A stretch of DNA of 64,000 nucleotides from NCBI RefSeq assembly GCF_900129785.1, contig NZ_FSRC01000001.1:1488001-1552000 (forward strand), written 5' to 3'. Positions 8,564 to 17,886 of this stretch are shown piece after piece. The notes under the pieces are model-generated. The model was not told the DNA's origin. It saw nothing but the letters and a program-made list of their open reading frames with translations, and made no database searches. Source of the DNA: Algoriphagus halophilus (GTDB lineage Bacteria > Bacteroidota > Bacteroidia > Cytophagales > Cyclobacteriaceae). The position numbers and the translations under genes are program-made. Position 1 is the stretch's first letter, and each line of letters starts with the position of its first letter.

Positions 8564-9463
8564 ATGGAAAAAGCAGAATCCTTGGAAGAGTTTTACAAAC
8601 GAAAATTCAATTGGTTGCCTGAAGATTATAAAAAGGATTTTGGGCATTTCAATATGTTTCGCCTAGAACCCTATTATGAAGGAAAAGTAAAAAGCTTACC
8701 CTATAGAAGGAGGGATTTTTATAAAGTAATGCTGGTTAAAGGACAAAGCCAGGTTCATTATGCGGATCGGGTGTATGAAGTGAAAAAGCAGGCACTCTCT
8801 TTTTCAAACCCTATGATTCCCTATAAATGGGATAATAATCATGTGAATTTAGAAGGAGTTTATTGCATCTTTAATCCTCATTTTTTTGCAGGATATGGGA
8901 ATATTCAAAAGTATGAGATCTTTCATCCCAATGGGGTGCATGTATTTGAATTATCTGATGAAGAAGTAGAGGAGGTATCACCTATTTTCGAGCAAATGAA
9001 CCAAGAGTTTTTATCTGAATATAAATACAAATTCGACCGCATTCGAAGTTTGATATTAGAGTTGGTTCATTTCGCCTTGAAACTTCAACCAGCAGAACTT
9101 CAGATCACAAAAAAAGGCAATGCTTCTTTGCGGATAGCTTCTTTGTTTTTGGAGCTTTTAGAAAGACAATTTCCCATTGATGATACCCATTCCACGATTC
9201 AACTCCGTACTCCGGGTCAATTTGCTGAACAATTGAATATCCATGTGAATCATCTCAATAGATCATTGAAAGAGATGACCCAGAAATCTACTTCTCAACT
9301 GATTGCAGATAGAATCCTTCAAGAAGCAAAAATTTTACTTACACATAGCTCTTGGAATGTTTCGGAAATAGCGTACGCTCTTGGCTACACGGAAGTGACG
9401 CATTTCAACAATTTCTTTAAAAAACATACGAATCTGAATCCTACTCAATTTAGAAAAGGGTGA
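8564..9463 (+). CDS. AraC-family transcriptional regulator
   Basis: This 299-residue protein has an N-terminal cupin-like sensing domain (about residues 20-180, with KVMLVKGQSQVHYADRVYEV and LSFSNPMIPYKWD) and a C-terminal AraC double helix-turn-helix (about 205-298). The second HTH is well conserved (WNVSEIAYALGYTEVTHFNNFFKKHTNLNPTQFRK). Such regulators usually bind a small molecule and control adjacent genes. It follows an outer-membrane protein gene by 11 bp. The ligand cannot be told from sequence. A short hairpin overlapping its stop codon may end the transcript. Confidence 0.88.
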   Translation: MEKAESLEEFYKRKFNWLPEDYKKDFGHFNMFRLEPYYEGKVKSLPYRRRDFYKVMLVKGQSQVHYADRVYEVKKQALSFSNPMIPYKWDNNHVNLEGVYCIFNPHFFAGYGNIQKYEIFHPNGVHVFELSDEEVEEVSPIFEQMNQEFLSEYKYKFDRIRSLILELVHFALKLQPAELQITKKGNASLRIASLFLELLERQFPIDDTHSTIQLRTPGQFAEQLNIHVNHLNRSLKEMTQKSTSQLIADRILQEAKILLTHSSWNVSEIAYALGYTEVTHFNNFFKKHTNLNPTQFRKG

Positions 9464-9482
9464 ATTTTTGCCCTTTGGATTT
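9455..9482 (+). terminator. Possible terminator between convergent genes
   Basis: AAAGGG (9455-9460) pairs with CCCTTT (9471-9476) around a ten-base loop that contains the AraC stop codon, followed by GGATTTTT. The stem is short (six pairs), so strength is uncertain. The next gene is convergent, so a terminator is expected here. Confidence 0.4.
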
Positions 9483-9496
9483 TTAATATCAGGGAT

Positions 9497-10255
9497 TCAA
9501 ATATTGATGCCAAATCCATGCATCAAGACTAATCTAAGTCCTACGTAAACCACTAAAACCGCAGTCAGTCCTCCTAAAATTCGAAGGTTAAATTTCTTAT
9601 TGGATAAATAGGAACCTAAACTGCCGCCCAAAATTACCGCCAAGACCAGCTTCCAGGCTAATTGGAAGTCTAATTGAAAAGTATCTGCTACGGTCAATCC
9701 TATTAAACCGGATATGGAGTTGACCAAGATAAAAACTGAAGCTAAAGAAGCGACGGTTCTTGGGTTAGCCCAATTCAACAGATTTAAAGTAGGACTGAGG
9801 AAAATTCCTCCTCCAATTCCTGAAACTCCAGCCAGAAAGCCAACACTTCCTCCAAGGCTTAGCTTTTTAACCAATGAGAATTCATGGGATTTCATTTTAG
9901 CTTGGATGTAACGAAGCATCATGGCAATTCCTGATAGAATAAGGGAAGAACCTAAAATCAGAAAAAATACTTGCTGGGATAATCTGAGCTGTGCCCCAAA
10001 GTAGGCGAGGGGTATGCTGGAAACCAAGAATGGCCAAAAAAGCTTGAAGTCAAAGACTTTATTTTTGATGAAAATGAGCGTTCCAATGCTGACCACGCAG
10101 ATATTCAGAATCAAGGCGGTGGATCGAATTTCGTAGAATTCAGTGAAGAACAGGCTTAAAATTGCCAAATAACTAGATCCTCCACCAAAACCTACCGAAC
10201 TATAAAACAATGCTATGATGAAAAATATAACTGGAAGGTATTCGATAGTCAGCAT
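9497..10255 (-). CDS. TauE/SafE-family anion permease
   Basis: This 252-residue polytopic membrane protein is predicted to have about eight helices. The first half shows the family hallmark YSSVGFGGGSSYLAIL with GGGSSY at about residues 24-29. The second half repeats a related motif (GGSVGFLAGVSGIGGGIFLSPTLNLLNW), as expected for the internal duplication of the TauE/SafE (DUF81) family. Members export or move sulfite, sulfoacetate or other organosulfonates and small anions across the inner membrane; the substrate here is unknown. It stands alone, convergent to the AraC regulator. Confidence 0.88.
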   Translation of the reverse strand: MLTIEYLPVIFFIIALFYSSVGFGGGSSYLAILSLFFTEFYEIRSTALILNICVVSIGTLIFIKNKVFDFKLFWPFLVSSIPLAYFGAQLRLSQQVFFLILGSSLILSGIAMMLRYIQAKMKSHEFSLVKKLSLGGSVGFLAGVSGIGGGIFLSPTLNLLNWANPRTVASLASVFILVNSISGLIGLTVADTFQLDFQLAWKLVLAVILGGSLGSYLSNKKFNLRILGGLTAVLVVYVGLRLVLMHGFGINI

Positions 10256-10415
10256 TCAATGAGGAATTCTACAGGTGATTGAATTGGGTTCAATTTCAGC
10301 CAGAATCTGAACTGAATTAGGTATTGAATTTGACTAAAATTTATTGATCTACCAATGCAGGCTCGAAAGTTATGGCTGTCGGAAGCTAAATTTTCGAAAA
10401 TCAGATTTGGGTTTT

Positions 10416-10451
10416 AAAAAGCCCCACAATGGTAACAGCGCTTTACGGGGC
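10416..10451 (-). terminator. Terminator of the 3D-domain lipoprotein gene
   Basis: On the minus strand GCCCC (from 10451) pairs with GGGGC (10421-10425), with an inner GTAA/TTAC stem, and is followed by TTTTTAAAA. It lies 53 bp beyond the stop of the lipoprotein gene, in the right orientation to end it. Confidence 0.45.
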
Positions 10452-10503
10452 ATAAAAAAACAGAAGTATAAATTCAGATTTATAAGATTAGGTTATCTGT
10501 ATT

Positions 10504-10905
10504 CTATTTTGAATTCTCTTTTTCAGGCACCCAGCTAATGATGACCTTTTGTTGTCCCCATTCTTTTGCTTTAGAGATGTCTGTGCCCATATAAATGTCT
10601 ATTTTTTTTGTCCACCTACTATTCATGAGATCCACGACTTTATATTTTCCTTCCAATCCTTCTATGGTAACCTCCATGTTATGATGAATTCCTGAATCAA
10701 GCAGATCTCTTGAAATAGCAATGACCTTCGTTCCAGGCTTTAAAGTATCTCCGAAAGCGGTAAAAAAGGGATCATTGGAGGTTTGTTCTTTGACAGAATT
10801 GTATGCAGTAGCTGTAACTTCCATTGATCTAATTTCAGTTTCACTGCATCCTTTAAAAAGAAAAATTATGAAAAGGTAAAAAATGTATTTAATTGATTTG
10901 TACAT
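10504..10905 (-). CDS. 3D-domain (RlpA-like) lipoprotein
   Basis: This 133-residue lipoprotein has its lipobox at FKGC (about residues 17-20). The mature part is a single 3D domain, a double-psi beta-barrel: VTATAYNS, FGDTLKPGTKVIAISRDLL, the VVDLMNSRWTKKIDIYMG stretch carrying the aspartates that give the domain its name, and a WGQQKVIISW end. In other bacteria 3D domains occur in peptidoglycan lytic enzymes of the MltA/Rpf/YabE type, so a cell-wall role is plausible. Stand-alone short versions are frequent in Bacteroidota and usually unstudied. A terminator-like hairpin follows the gene. Confidence 0.72.
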   Translation of the reverse strand: MYKSIKYIFYLFIIFLFKGCSETEIRSMEVTATAYNSVKEQTSNDPFFTAFGDTLKPGTKVIAISRDLLDSGIHHNMEVTIEGLEGKYKVVDLMNSRWTKKIDIYMGTDISKAKEWGQQKVIISWVPEKENSK

Positions 10906-11429
10906 ACTTACACTAACTTATAATTCAAGTAAAGGTTATGTATAAGTCGCTACTCTCCTGAAATACAGCTTAGCTGAGATATGCCTTCGGCGAAATATGT
11001 TTAGATACTATTTCACCGACAAAAGGGAGTTCTATTTCTACTGTATTTCTACGTATTTCTAGTATCTCACATCCAACTTCCCACTATCTGACTACTTGTT
11101 CAGGAAGTATGATTTCTTAAATCATAAACTTTTTGAAACCAGTCAGGTTAATTGCTTGTGTTTCTTCTATTTATTCAAAAAACCTAAATTATAGTTAGAG
11201 AATTGATGTGATCCCCTTTGAAATTTCTCCATTCAAATTCAAGTTCTCCACGCTAAGTATGGGTATTCATGATGTAAATAGAAGAATTAATTGATTCTAA
11301 AAAGAGGTATTCCAATGATTAAAAATTTTCGAATTTTAAATTGGAATACTAGAAGGTAATTTGTCTCTTTATAGACCCTTTAAAGACAAAATATCTTTCA
11401 GCTTTCGTTCAAGGCGCAGGAAAATATCT
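10906..11429. other. Intergenic region upstream of the HTCS gene
   Basis: The 524-bp gap separates divergent genes. The only structure seen is the inverted repeat at 11307-11349, listed separately. The ATAGGT direct-repeat operator found downstream of the HTCS gene does not occur here, so the HTCS gene itself does not appear to be under that control. Confidence 0.4.
11307..11349. promoter_or_regulatory. Inverted repeat upstream of the HTCS start
   Basis: GTATTCCAAT (11307-11316) is repeated exactly in inverse as ATTGGAATAC (11340-11349), around an AT-rich centre that itself contains AAAATTTTCGAATTTT. It lies 80 bp before the preferred ATG at 11430. It could be an operator for a dimeric repressor or a stem in the leader RNA; nothing else in the window carries the same arms. 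Confidence 0.4.
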
Positions 11430-14400
11430 ATGGTTTATTTGAAAAGTATTTTTTTTATTTTACTTATTGTTGGGAATTCAACAATTGGGCTTTCCGTACA
11501 AGCTAGTGGAGATTACAGTCCCTCTCCTTCCATATTAAATATTCAAAATTTTACCCTTTCCGATGGCCTTGCAGTGAATTGCTTAGGAAATAGTTTTTTG
11601 GATAATAAAGGTAGACTTTGGGTAAATCCTTGCCAAGAGGACAGTAGGGATTTAAGAATCAGTTTCTTTCAATTTGATGGGGAACAAAGTTTTTTTTATG
11701 AGTTAAAGCCAGACTGGATCAAAGAAGGTGATCTGAACCCAATTTGGTATGTACTGGGTGTAACTTCTGAAGGTTTTCTCTTTGGATCAGATCAACAAAA
11801 TGAAGTGATTTTTTATTGGCATCCTGACTTAAAGGAACAATACTTTTTTCCCTTGGATGAAGGCACTAGGCTACTCAATGCAGTAGAAAATCCTGACGGA
11901 GGAATCTTGGCTTTGACATTAGAAGGAGAGGATCAACGTCAACTTGAAAAGGGCAAGTATCAATTAGTTCGATTAGATAAAAATCAACAGGAAGAAATTG
12001 GTTCCATCGAACTCAATTTTGAAGAGGAATTATCTCCAACTCCGCCTAAAACATTTGCTTATTCCTTGGCTATTTTGGGGGATCAAGCATGGTTCTTTCA
12101 TAAGCAAAAAGGGCTCGTTAAAGCCGACTTAAATACAAGGCAAATGGAGTTTATTCCATGGACCCAATTTGATGGAATTCCTCCTATTCAAAGGGATGTG
12201 TTGGCTGATAACGATAGTGGCTTTGAGTGGAAGCTGATTTCAAATGGTCAAACTCAATTGTTGCTTTTTCTCGGTAGAGAGAATGGTTTTTTTGATTTGG
12301 ACACCAAACAGTTTCAGCTTTCTTCCAATGGCAACCTGAATCAGGCGATGTTGCGTGATGAAGTCGATGAAAAAGTCCTTCGGGTTTTTATTTCAAAAGA
12401 TAAGAAAGGAAATCTATTGATTGTCTCAGGATATCCTGAGCCTTATAGCTATCCAACTCCTACGACAAACCGACAAGCCTTTTTGATAGATACTGAAGGG
12501 GCTTGGATGGATTACAGTGATTTAATTAAAAACCTTAGTTTTTCCTATGAGTACGATTTCCAACATGAAGGAAATTTCTTCAGTGATGATTTTAAAAACC
12601 AAATAGGTTCTTCTCAGAGAAGGGTTGGAATTGCCTTTATGGATATTCAATCTCCTTTGAGTATAACTAAAATCCATGGGAACCCCAGTTATATTCGCGG
12701 CCAAATAACCAATATTGATAATTCCACTCTTGTTTTCAATTCCCAATTGCAGGTATATCGGTATGATTCAATAGATGGAGAATGGAAATGGAGTAGACTG
12801 ACAGGAGGGGATTTTTTAAGAGCCAGACCCAATTCATCCATCATTCAAAAAGATGGAAAAATATGGATGTCAGCTGATTTTTATAGGGAAAGACGTGTTG
12901 GGTTACAATGGTATGACATTTCAACCAATGAAACAGATTACATACCTATAGATGTCCAATTCGAAAAGTTTGTTTTTTTAAATGATCAGGAGGTGGCGAT
13001 TTTCAAAGATGATGGAAATGAAGGAGGTGATAAGGGTGACTTTTTTATTTTTAATCTAACAAATCAAACCAAAAGGCCATTTTCAATTGATAGCAAGCCT
13101 TTTAGTGTTCATGCGAAAGTTAATCATCTATTGTTGCAGGGCGATTCCTTGTTGTGGGTAGGAGCCCAAAACGGGCTGTGGTCAATTGACCTTCAGAGCC
13201 AAGAAGTGGACCATTTCCAACAGGTTCCTTCTCTACAAGATCAAAATGTCCTGTTAATTCATCCAGATGAAAAAGGAAGACTATGGTTAGGAACGGCATT
13301 GGATGGAATTCTTATTCTTGATCCCAAAACAAAAAGAATTAAACAGGTTTCAGAAGAACAAGGATTGGCAAATAATACCGTGGCAGGAATCCTATCTGAT
13401 GATGAGGGAAACCGTTGGGTTTCTACCTACAATGGAATTTCAGTGTTAGATTCTTCAGGAACGGTATTTTTAGAATTAAATCAAGAGGATGGGTTAATTC
13501 ACAATAATTTTCACAGACAGTCATGTTATAGATTGCCAGACGGAACAATGGTTTTTGGAGGATATGCGGGAACGATTTTGTTGGATCCTGAGGCAGTTCT
13601 TCAGAAAACAGCATTAAAGAAATCCAATTCTATCTACTTAACAGGGCTGGAATATTATGATGAACAAGAAAAAAAGAACAAGTACCGACAAGGCTCTTAT
13701 GAACTAGATGAACCATTAATAATTCCGGCTGCCCAACGGTTTTTGATGCTTGACTTTGCATTATCTGATTATGGGAACATTAAGGAAGATTCCTACATGT
13801 ACCGTTTACTTCCCAAAGGCTCTTTCGATGATCAAGAATCCTCTATTCCCTGGATTAATATTGGATCTTCTTCCCAAATGACGATTAATAATATTCCACC
13901 GGGTAGCTACATTGTCCAAGTGAAGGGAAGTGATTTTAAGTCAAATCAGTCCCTTATACCCCTGGAAATTCCAATTCTGGTGAAAGAGTATTTTTACAAT
14001 CAGTGGTGGTTTTATGCTTTGATTATTATTCCTTTTATCCTTGGTGCTTTGATTTATATAAGAAGGATCAAAACTGAAAGAAATCGTTTGGAAATAGAGG
14101 TTCTACAGCGGACTTCAAAAATTCAAAAAGATAAAGAAACCATTATTCAACAAACCGTTCAATTGCAGGAATTAGATGAATCCAAGTCCCGGTTTTTTAC
14201 TAATATTTCCCATGAGTTCAGGACTCCATTAACGGTTATTCTGGGAGTAGCCGAGCAAATCAAAGAGAATGAAAAGGAAAAAGGATTAATCAGGAGAAAT
14301 GCTCGTTTATTGCTCAACTTGATCAATCAGATCCTGAGGTTGAGGAAATTGGAATCTGGACCAGAGAAAATTCATATGGTTCAAGGAGATGTCTTGAAAC

Positions 14401-15716
14401 ATGTTCAATACGTGATAGAGTCTTTTCACTCTTTGGCTGAAGAAAAAGAGATCACAATGGAATTTGATTCCAATTCGCCCACCTTGGTTGTGGATCATGA
14501 TCCTGAAAAATTACTTCATATCCTGTCCAATCTCCTGACTAATGCCATCAAGTTTACTCCAAAAAATGGAACCGTTTCGGTAACTGTTCAGGCCTTCGAG
14601 GATGTTGAAACCCCTTATTATGAGATAAACGTGGAAGACAGTGGCATAGGAATTCCTCAAGATAAATTGGAGCATATTTTTGACCGGTTTTACCAGGTAG
14701 ATGATGAACAAAGTAGAACGGGAAGTGGAACTGGAATTGGTTTGACCTTGGTATGGGAATTAGTAAAAATATTAAATGGGAAGATTCATGTAAGCAGTAT
14801 CGAAGGTCAACACACCAACTTTAGCATCACCCTTCCAATTACACGACAAGCTGAGTTGGATGAGACCAAACAATCGACCATAGAATGGATGATTGCTGAA
14901 GAGGCAGCTTCCTATGAATATATATCCGATAGAAAAACCAATTCTCAGCTTCCTTCTTTATTGATAGTGGAAGATAATCCGGATGTAAGAACGTATTTAG
15001 CAAGTTGTTTGGAGGATGATTTTCATATTCAATTTGCATCCGATGGTCAAATGGGAATTAATATGGCTTTGGAACATGTGCCGGACATGATCTTGAGTGA
15101 TGTCATGATGCCTAAAGCCAATGGATTTACCCTATGCAATGTTTTAAAATCGGATGTTAAAACCAGTCATATTCCTATCGTCTTATTAACCGCCAAAGCA
15201 GATATAGATTCTAGGATTACTGGATTAGAAAAAGGGGCAGATGCCTATTTGGCCAAGCCTTTTGATAAAAGAGAGCTGTTGGTTCAGCTTCAAAATTTGC
15301 TTTCACTAAGGAGAAGACTTCAAGAACGGTACAGTAATTTGAAATCACTTCCTCCTGTCCAGGATGAACAAGTAAAGCAAGAAGATGAGTTTATTATTAG
15401 GCTTCGCGAAATCATCCTTGCTCATATAGATAATTCAGATTTTGGAGTGCCGGAGCTTTGTTCCCATGCCTTTATGAGTCGGACCCAACTCCATAATAAA
15501 ATCAAATCTCTTACCAATAAGGCTACCTCTCATTTTATTCGCCAAGTTCGAATGGAGAAGGCTTCCGAATTACTCTGTGATTCTGATTTAAATATCAGTC
15601 AAGTGGCATTGGGAGTGGGGATAGAAAGTCTTTCTTATTTTTCAAGAATCTTCTCTGAAGATTTTGGAGTATCTCCTCAAAAATACAGGGAAATTCATTG
15701 TACAAACAATAAATAA
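11430..15716 (+). CDS. Hybrid two-component system sensor-regulator (HTCS)
   Basis: The ATG at 11430 starts 1428 residues with a proper signal peptide (MVYLKSIFFILLIVG...SVQA); an upstream TTG at 11361 would bury that signal. Order of parts: periplasmic two-component-regulator propeller (about 30-735), Y_Y_Y domain (about 775-855), one membrane helix (about 859-880), HisKA with His928 (NISHEFRTPLTVI), HATPase with NAIKFTP and GTGIGLTLV, receiver domain with Asp1224 (ILSDVMMPKANGF) and Lys in AKPF, then an AraC-type HTH at the C-terminus. HTCS proteins bind a ligand in the periplasm and activate nearby genes; in gut Bacteroides the ligands are mostly oligosaccharides. Here the neighbours are amide hydrolases and no SusC/SusD pair, so another ligand is likely. 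Confidence 0.93.
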   Translation: MVYLKSIFFILLIVGNSTIGLSVQASGDYSPSPSILNIQNFTLSDGLAVNCLGNSFLDNKGRLWVNPCQEDSRDLRISFFQFDGEQSFFYELKPDWIKEGDLNPIWYVLGVTSEGFLFGSDQQNEVIFYWHPDLKEQYFFPLDEGTRLLNAVENPDGGILALTLEGEDQRQLEKGKYQLVRLDKNQQEEIGSIELNFEEELSPTPPKTFAYSLAILGDQAWFFHKQKGLVKADLNTRQMEFIPWTQFDGIPPIQRDVLADNDSGFEWKLISNGQTQLLLFLGRENGFFDLDTKQFQLSSNGNLNQAMLRDEVDEKVLRVFISKDKKGNLLIVSGYPEPYSYPTPTTNRQAFLIDTEGAWMDYSDLIKNLSFSYEYDFQHEGNFFSDDFKNQIGSSQRRVGIAFMDIQSPLSITKIHGNPSYIRGQITNIDNSTLVFNSQLQVYRYDSIDGEWKWSRLTGGDFLRARPNSSIIQKDGKIWMSADFYRERRVGLQWYDISTNETDYIPIDVQFEKFVFLNDQEVAIFKDDGNEGGDKGDFFIFNLTNQTKRPFSIDSKPFSVHAKVNHLLLQGDSLLWVGAQNGLWSIDLQSQEVDHFQQVPSLQDQNVLLIHPDEKGRLWLGTALDGILILDPKTKRIKQVSEEQGLANNTVAGILSDDEGNRWVSTYNGISVLDSSGTVFLELNQEDGLIHNNFHRQSCYRLPDGTMVFGGYAGTILLDPEAVLQKTALKKSNSIYLTGLEYYDEQEKKNKYRQGSYELDEPLIIPAAQRFLMLDFALSDYGNIKEDSYMYRLLPKGSFDDQESSIPWINIGSSSQMTINNIPPGSYIVQVKGSDFKSNQSLIPLEIPILVKEYFYNQWWFYALIIIPFILGALIYIRRIKTERNRLEIEVLQRTSKIQKDKETIIQQTVQLQELDESKSRFFTNISHEFRTPLTVILGVAEQIKENEKEKGLIRRNARLLLNLINQILRLRKLESGPEKIHMVQGDVLKHVQYVIESFHSLAEEKEITMEFDSNSPTLVVDHDPEKLLHILSNLLTNAIKFTPKNGTVSVTVQAFEDVETPYYEINVEDSGIGIPQDKLEHIFDRFYQVDDEQSRTGSGTGIGLTLVWELVKILNGKIHVSSIEGQHTNFSITLPITRQAELDETKQSTIEWMIAEEAASYEYISDRKTNSQLPSLLIVEDNPDVRTYLASCLEDDFHIQFASDGQMGINMALEHVPDMILSDVMMPKANGFTLCNVLKSDVKTSHIPIVLLTAKADIDSRITGLEKGADAYLAKPFDKRELLVQLQNLLSLRRRLQERYSNLKSLPPVQDEQVKQEDEFIIRLREIILAHIDNSDFGVPELCSHAFMSRTQLHNKIKSLTNKATSHFIRQVRMEKASELLCDSDLNISQVALGVGIESLSYFSRIFSEDFGVSPQKYREIHCTNNK

Positions 15717-15809
15717 ACTTTTTTAATAGAAAGTGAAAGATTTTATGTTTAATTTAAATTATTGATAATCAATATATTGTGATATTTTGTTTATTAGATT
15801 TTTTTTAGA

Positions 15810-15843
15810 ACAATAGGTCAACTATTAAAAACCATAGGTAAAA
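15810..15843 (+). promoter_or_regulatory. Putative HTCS operator 1 (21-bp-spaced direct repeat)
   Basis: The 34-bp element begins ACAATAGGTCAA and ends CCATAGGTAAAA. Two ATAGGT half-sites (15813-15818 and 15834-15839) are exactly 21 bp apart, two helical turns, as for AraC-type activators. It matches operator 2 at 23671 in 28 of 34 positions with the same half-site spacing. It lies between the HTCS gene and the lipoprotein/barrel operon. That the HTCS binds it is inference. Confidence 0.65.
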
Positions 15844-15863
15844 TCCGGTAACCATTTTTAGTC

Positions 15864-15871
15864 CACTTTTG
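15864..15871 (+). promoter_or_regulatory. -7 promoter element of the lipoprotein/barrel operon
   Basis: CACTTTTG agrees with the Bacteroidota -7 element TAnnTTTG except for the first base. It starts 30 bp after the start of the second half-site of operator 1, the same distance as in the amidohydrolase promoter. The operator therefore covers or abuts the -33 region, as for a class II activator. Transcription would start near 15878, about 60 nt before the ATG at 15939. Confidence 0.55.
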
Positions 15872-15938
15872 TCATGAAAGCTGAGACAATATTCATTGAG
15901 AATAACAATGGCATTTGATTTATAAAATTATTATGGAG

Positions 15939-17882
15939 ATGAAAAAAGCATTGAGTTGTTTAATGATCATCGGGTTGTTAGTGGCATGTGAACAACCATT
16001 AGATCCTATCATCAAATCTGTAGACCAGACCAATTTATTGCTTCAGTCTCATGTTTGGCAACTGGAAGATTTCAAAGTAGAAGTTCGGGAATCTGACATT
16101 CCAGCCCCTATTTTATTTGGTTTAGGAGAGTCTACTGCAGGTCCAGGCGTATATGATTTAGATGATATGGTATTCGATGCCACCGATATGAGGGAATATA
16201 CGGTCATTTTCGGATCTTCTGGTGAAATGATTACATCAGGTGGTCCCATTGATGCTTTAGGAGATAGTATTGCTTCTTATTTTGTATTTAATGATAGAAC
16301 TATCAGAATAAGTAATGATAAGGCCAAATTAAACTACCGGTACCTATATAATGAACAGGAAAACTCAATTTCATTGCGTCTTACGGCAGATGAAGCTAAT
16401 TCATTGATTTCAGACATCAACAATAAGTTGATCGATGCCATATCAAAAAGGACTCCGAATAAATTGGGAGATTTGGTTGCGGGTTTACTTTTCAATAACG
16501 AGAAAATCCAAAAACTGATCAATGATTTGATAGTTTCTGCCTTAGCTGGAGAATTGGAGTTCATCAATGAGTTTGATCCGGAAGAAGCAGCCGATTTATT
16601 GGCTGGAAAAATCATTGAAGCCTTGGAGACTGTGGATTGGGAAGGAAAGCTCACTGAATTATTGAAAGCAGAGTTAGAGAAAATCACCAATATTGATCCA
16701 GACGAAGTTGCTGGAAAGATTTCAGCAGAGGTCGCTAATGCCATCAACGAAGCCCTTTCGAGAGAGAATATTTATGATTTGGTTTTTCCCTTTCTTAATG
16801 AGTTGGCCACCAACCCAGATGAAATAGCAGAAAGTATTTCAACTCTCATAGTAAGTAAATTTTTAGATGTATTCAATGAAGAGAATTTAAAGATTTTAGT
16901 GGCTAGTGCATGGGAAAAATTTACCGAGTTAGATGATGATCAGGTGGCGGAAATTTCCAGTGAACTTACTTCAGTGGTAGAAAATGTTTGGATTAATGAA
17001 GAAAATTTCAAGCAGCTCTTTCTTCCTTTTACCTCCAAAATTGAAAATACATCGATTTTACAAATGGGGGCTTTAGCGAAAGAAGCGACCGAGTCATTGC
17101 AAGAACTAATTACAAAAATCAATGAGGAATTCCCTGATTTGAATTTAACTCCCGATTATGAAAAGATAGAAGGTCAAATCAAGGCAGTCTTTATTGCTGC
17201 TAAACCAGTGATTGGATTAGCCGGAGGAGCGGAAAAGGCTGCTGAAGATATAGGGAAGTTAATTATTTCACAGTTTTTAAATACTGAAAACCTAAATACG
17301 GTTTTTATTGGAGCCATAAATTCTCTTCAGGAATTAGATCCTGAATTGGTAGGGTCTACCATAGCTACTTGGCTGGTGAACTTAACAGATAAGGTTTCTC
17401 CTGAATTGATTGAAAAGCTTTCTGATTTGCTAAGTCCTATTTTAGATAATATTAACCCCGAGCTGACCGCTTTTAAAATTGCTGAGGCACTGAATGGATT
17501 TATAAAGGAAAATATAACCCAAGAAAAAATCCAAGTACTCGTACAGCCGGCAGTCGAATTCATTGCTAATATCAATGCGGAGGCCTTAGCAAGGTTTATT
17601 GCCCGCGGGATTTTGTCATTGGATATCATTAAGGATACCATTAATGAAGATAATATGGTTGCCATATTACTACCTATATTTCAATCAATCAGTGATCTAA
17701 ATCCAGAAAACCTTTCCCAAGGAATCATTGATGCGGTAGTTCAAAGTGGAATATTTGAGGAAGTTATTACAGAGGAACGCGTTTCAGCCATCATCTCACT
17801 CATCATGTATAAAAGCTTATGGGAACAGGTGCAGGTAGCTAATAACTTTAAAGAAGCAACGATCATTTTAAGCCATAAGTAG
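15939..17882 (+). CDS. Lipoprotein with about 40-residue alpha-helical repeats
   Basis: The preferred start (ATG 15939, 647 residues) gives a compact lipoprotein signal with lipobox LLVAC (Cys17). An ATG two codons upstream is an alternative; the frame extends to a TTG at 15915, but that would lengthen the signal. Residues about 35-150 look like a lipocalin-type beta domain (VWQLEDFKVEV, YTVIFGSSGEM, YFVFNDRTIRIS). From about residue 212 to 630 the protein is almost all helical and built of about 40-residue units, each opening with a D/N-P pattern (FDPEE, IDPDEVAGKI, NPDEIAESI, LDDDQVAEI, LDPELVGSTI, INPELTAFKI, INAEALARFI, LNPENLSQGI). No known family is recognised. It is the first gene after operator 1 and is followed 4 bp later by a barrel gene. 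A surface or periplasmic scaffold is possible. Confidence 0.7.
   Translation: MKKALSCLMIIGLLVACEQPLDPIIKSVDQTNLLLQSHVWQLEDFKVEVRESDIPAPILFGLGESTAGPGVYDLDDMVFDATDMREYTVIFGSSGEMITSGGPIDALGDSIASYFVFNDRTIRISNDKAKLNYRYLYNEQENSISLRLTADEANSLISDINNKLIDAISKRTPNKLGDLVAGLLFNNEKIQKLINDLIVSALAGELEFINEFDPEEAADLLAGKIIEALETVDWEGKLTELLKAELEKITNIDPDEVAGKISAEVANAINEALSRENIYDLVFPFLNELATNPDEIAESISTLIVSKFLDVFNEENLKILVASAWEKFTELDDDQVAEISSELTSVVENVWINEENFKQLFLPFTSKIENTSILQMGALAKEATESLQELITKINEEFPDLNLTPDYEKIEGQIKAVFIAAKPVIGLAGGAEKAAEDIGKLIISQFLNTENLNTVFIGAINSLQELDPELVGSTIATWLVNLTDKVSPELIEKLSDLLSPILDNINPELTAFKIAEALNGFIKENITQEKIQVLVQPAVEFIANINAEALARFIARGILSLDIIKDTINEDNMVAILLPIFQSISDLNPENLSQGIIDAVVQSGIFEEVITEERVSAIISLIMYKSLWEQVQVANNFKEATIILSHK
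16572..17879 (+). repeat. Array of about nine 40-residue helical repeats
   Basis: Protein-level repeats inside the lipoprotein: unit starts fall at residues 212, 252, 292, 331, 371, then after an insertion at 466, 505, 545 and 587, a spacing of 39-42 residues. The pattern is [ILF]-[DN]-P-[ED]-x-[VILA]-A near the start and [IV]-[NST]-x-E-[NKR] about 20 residues later. The DNA of the units is well diverged, so this is an old array. Confidence 0.7.
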
Positions 17883-17886
17883 TCCT

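Noticed and set aside
10344..10538. Plus-strand 64-codon frame
   Set aside because: It spans the terminator hairpin and the end of the 3D-domain gene and has no recognisable product.
11361..11429. TTG start extending the HTCS by 23 residues
   Set aside because: It would place a basic stretch before a complete signal peptide that starts naturally at the ATG 11430.
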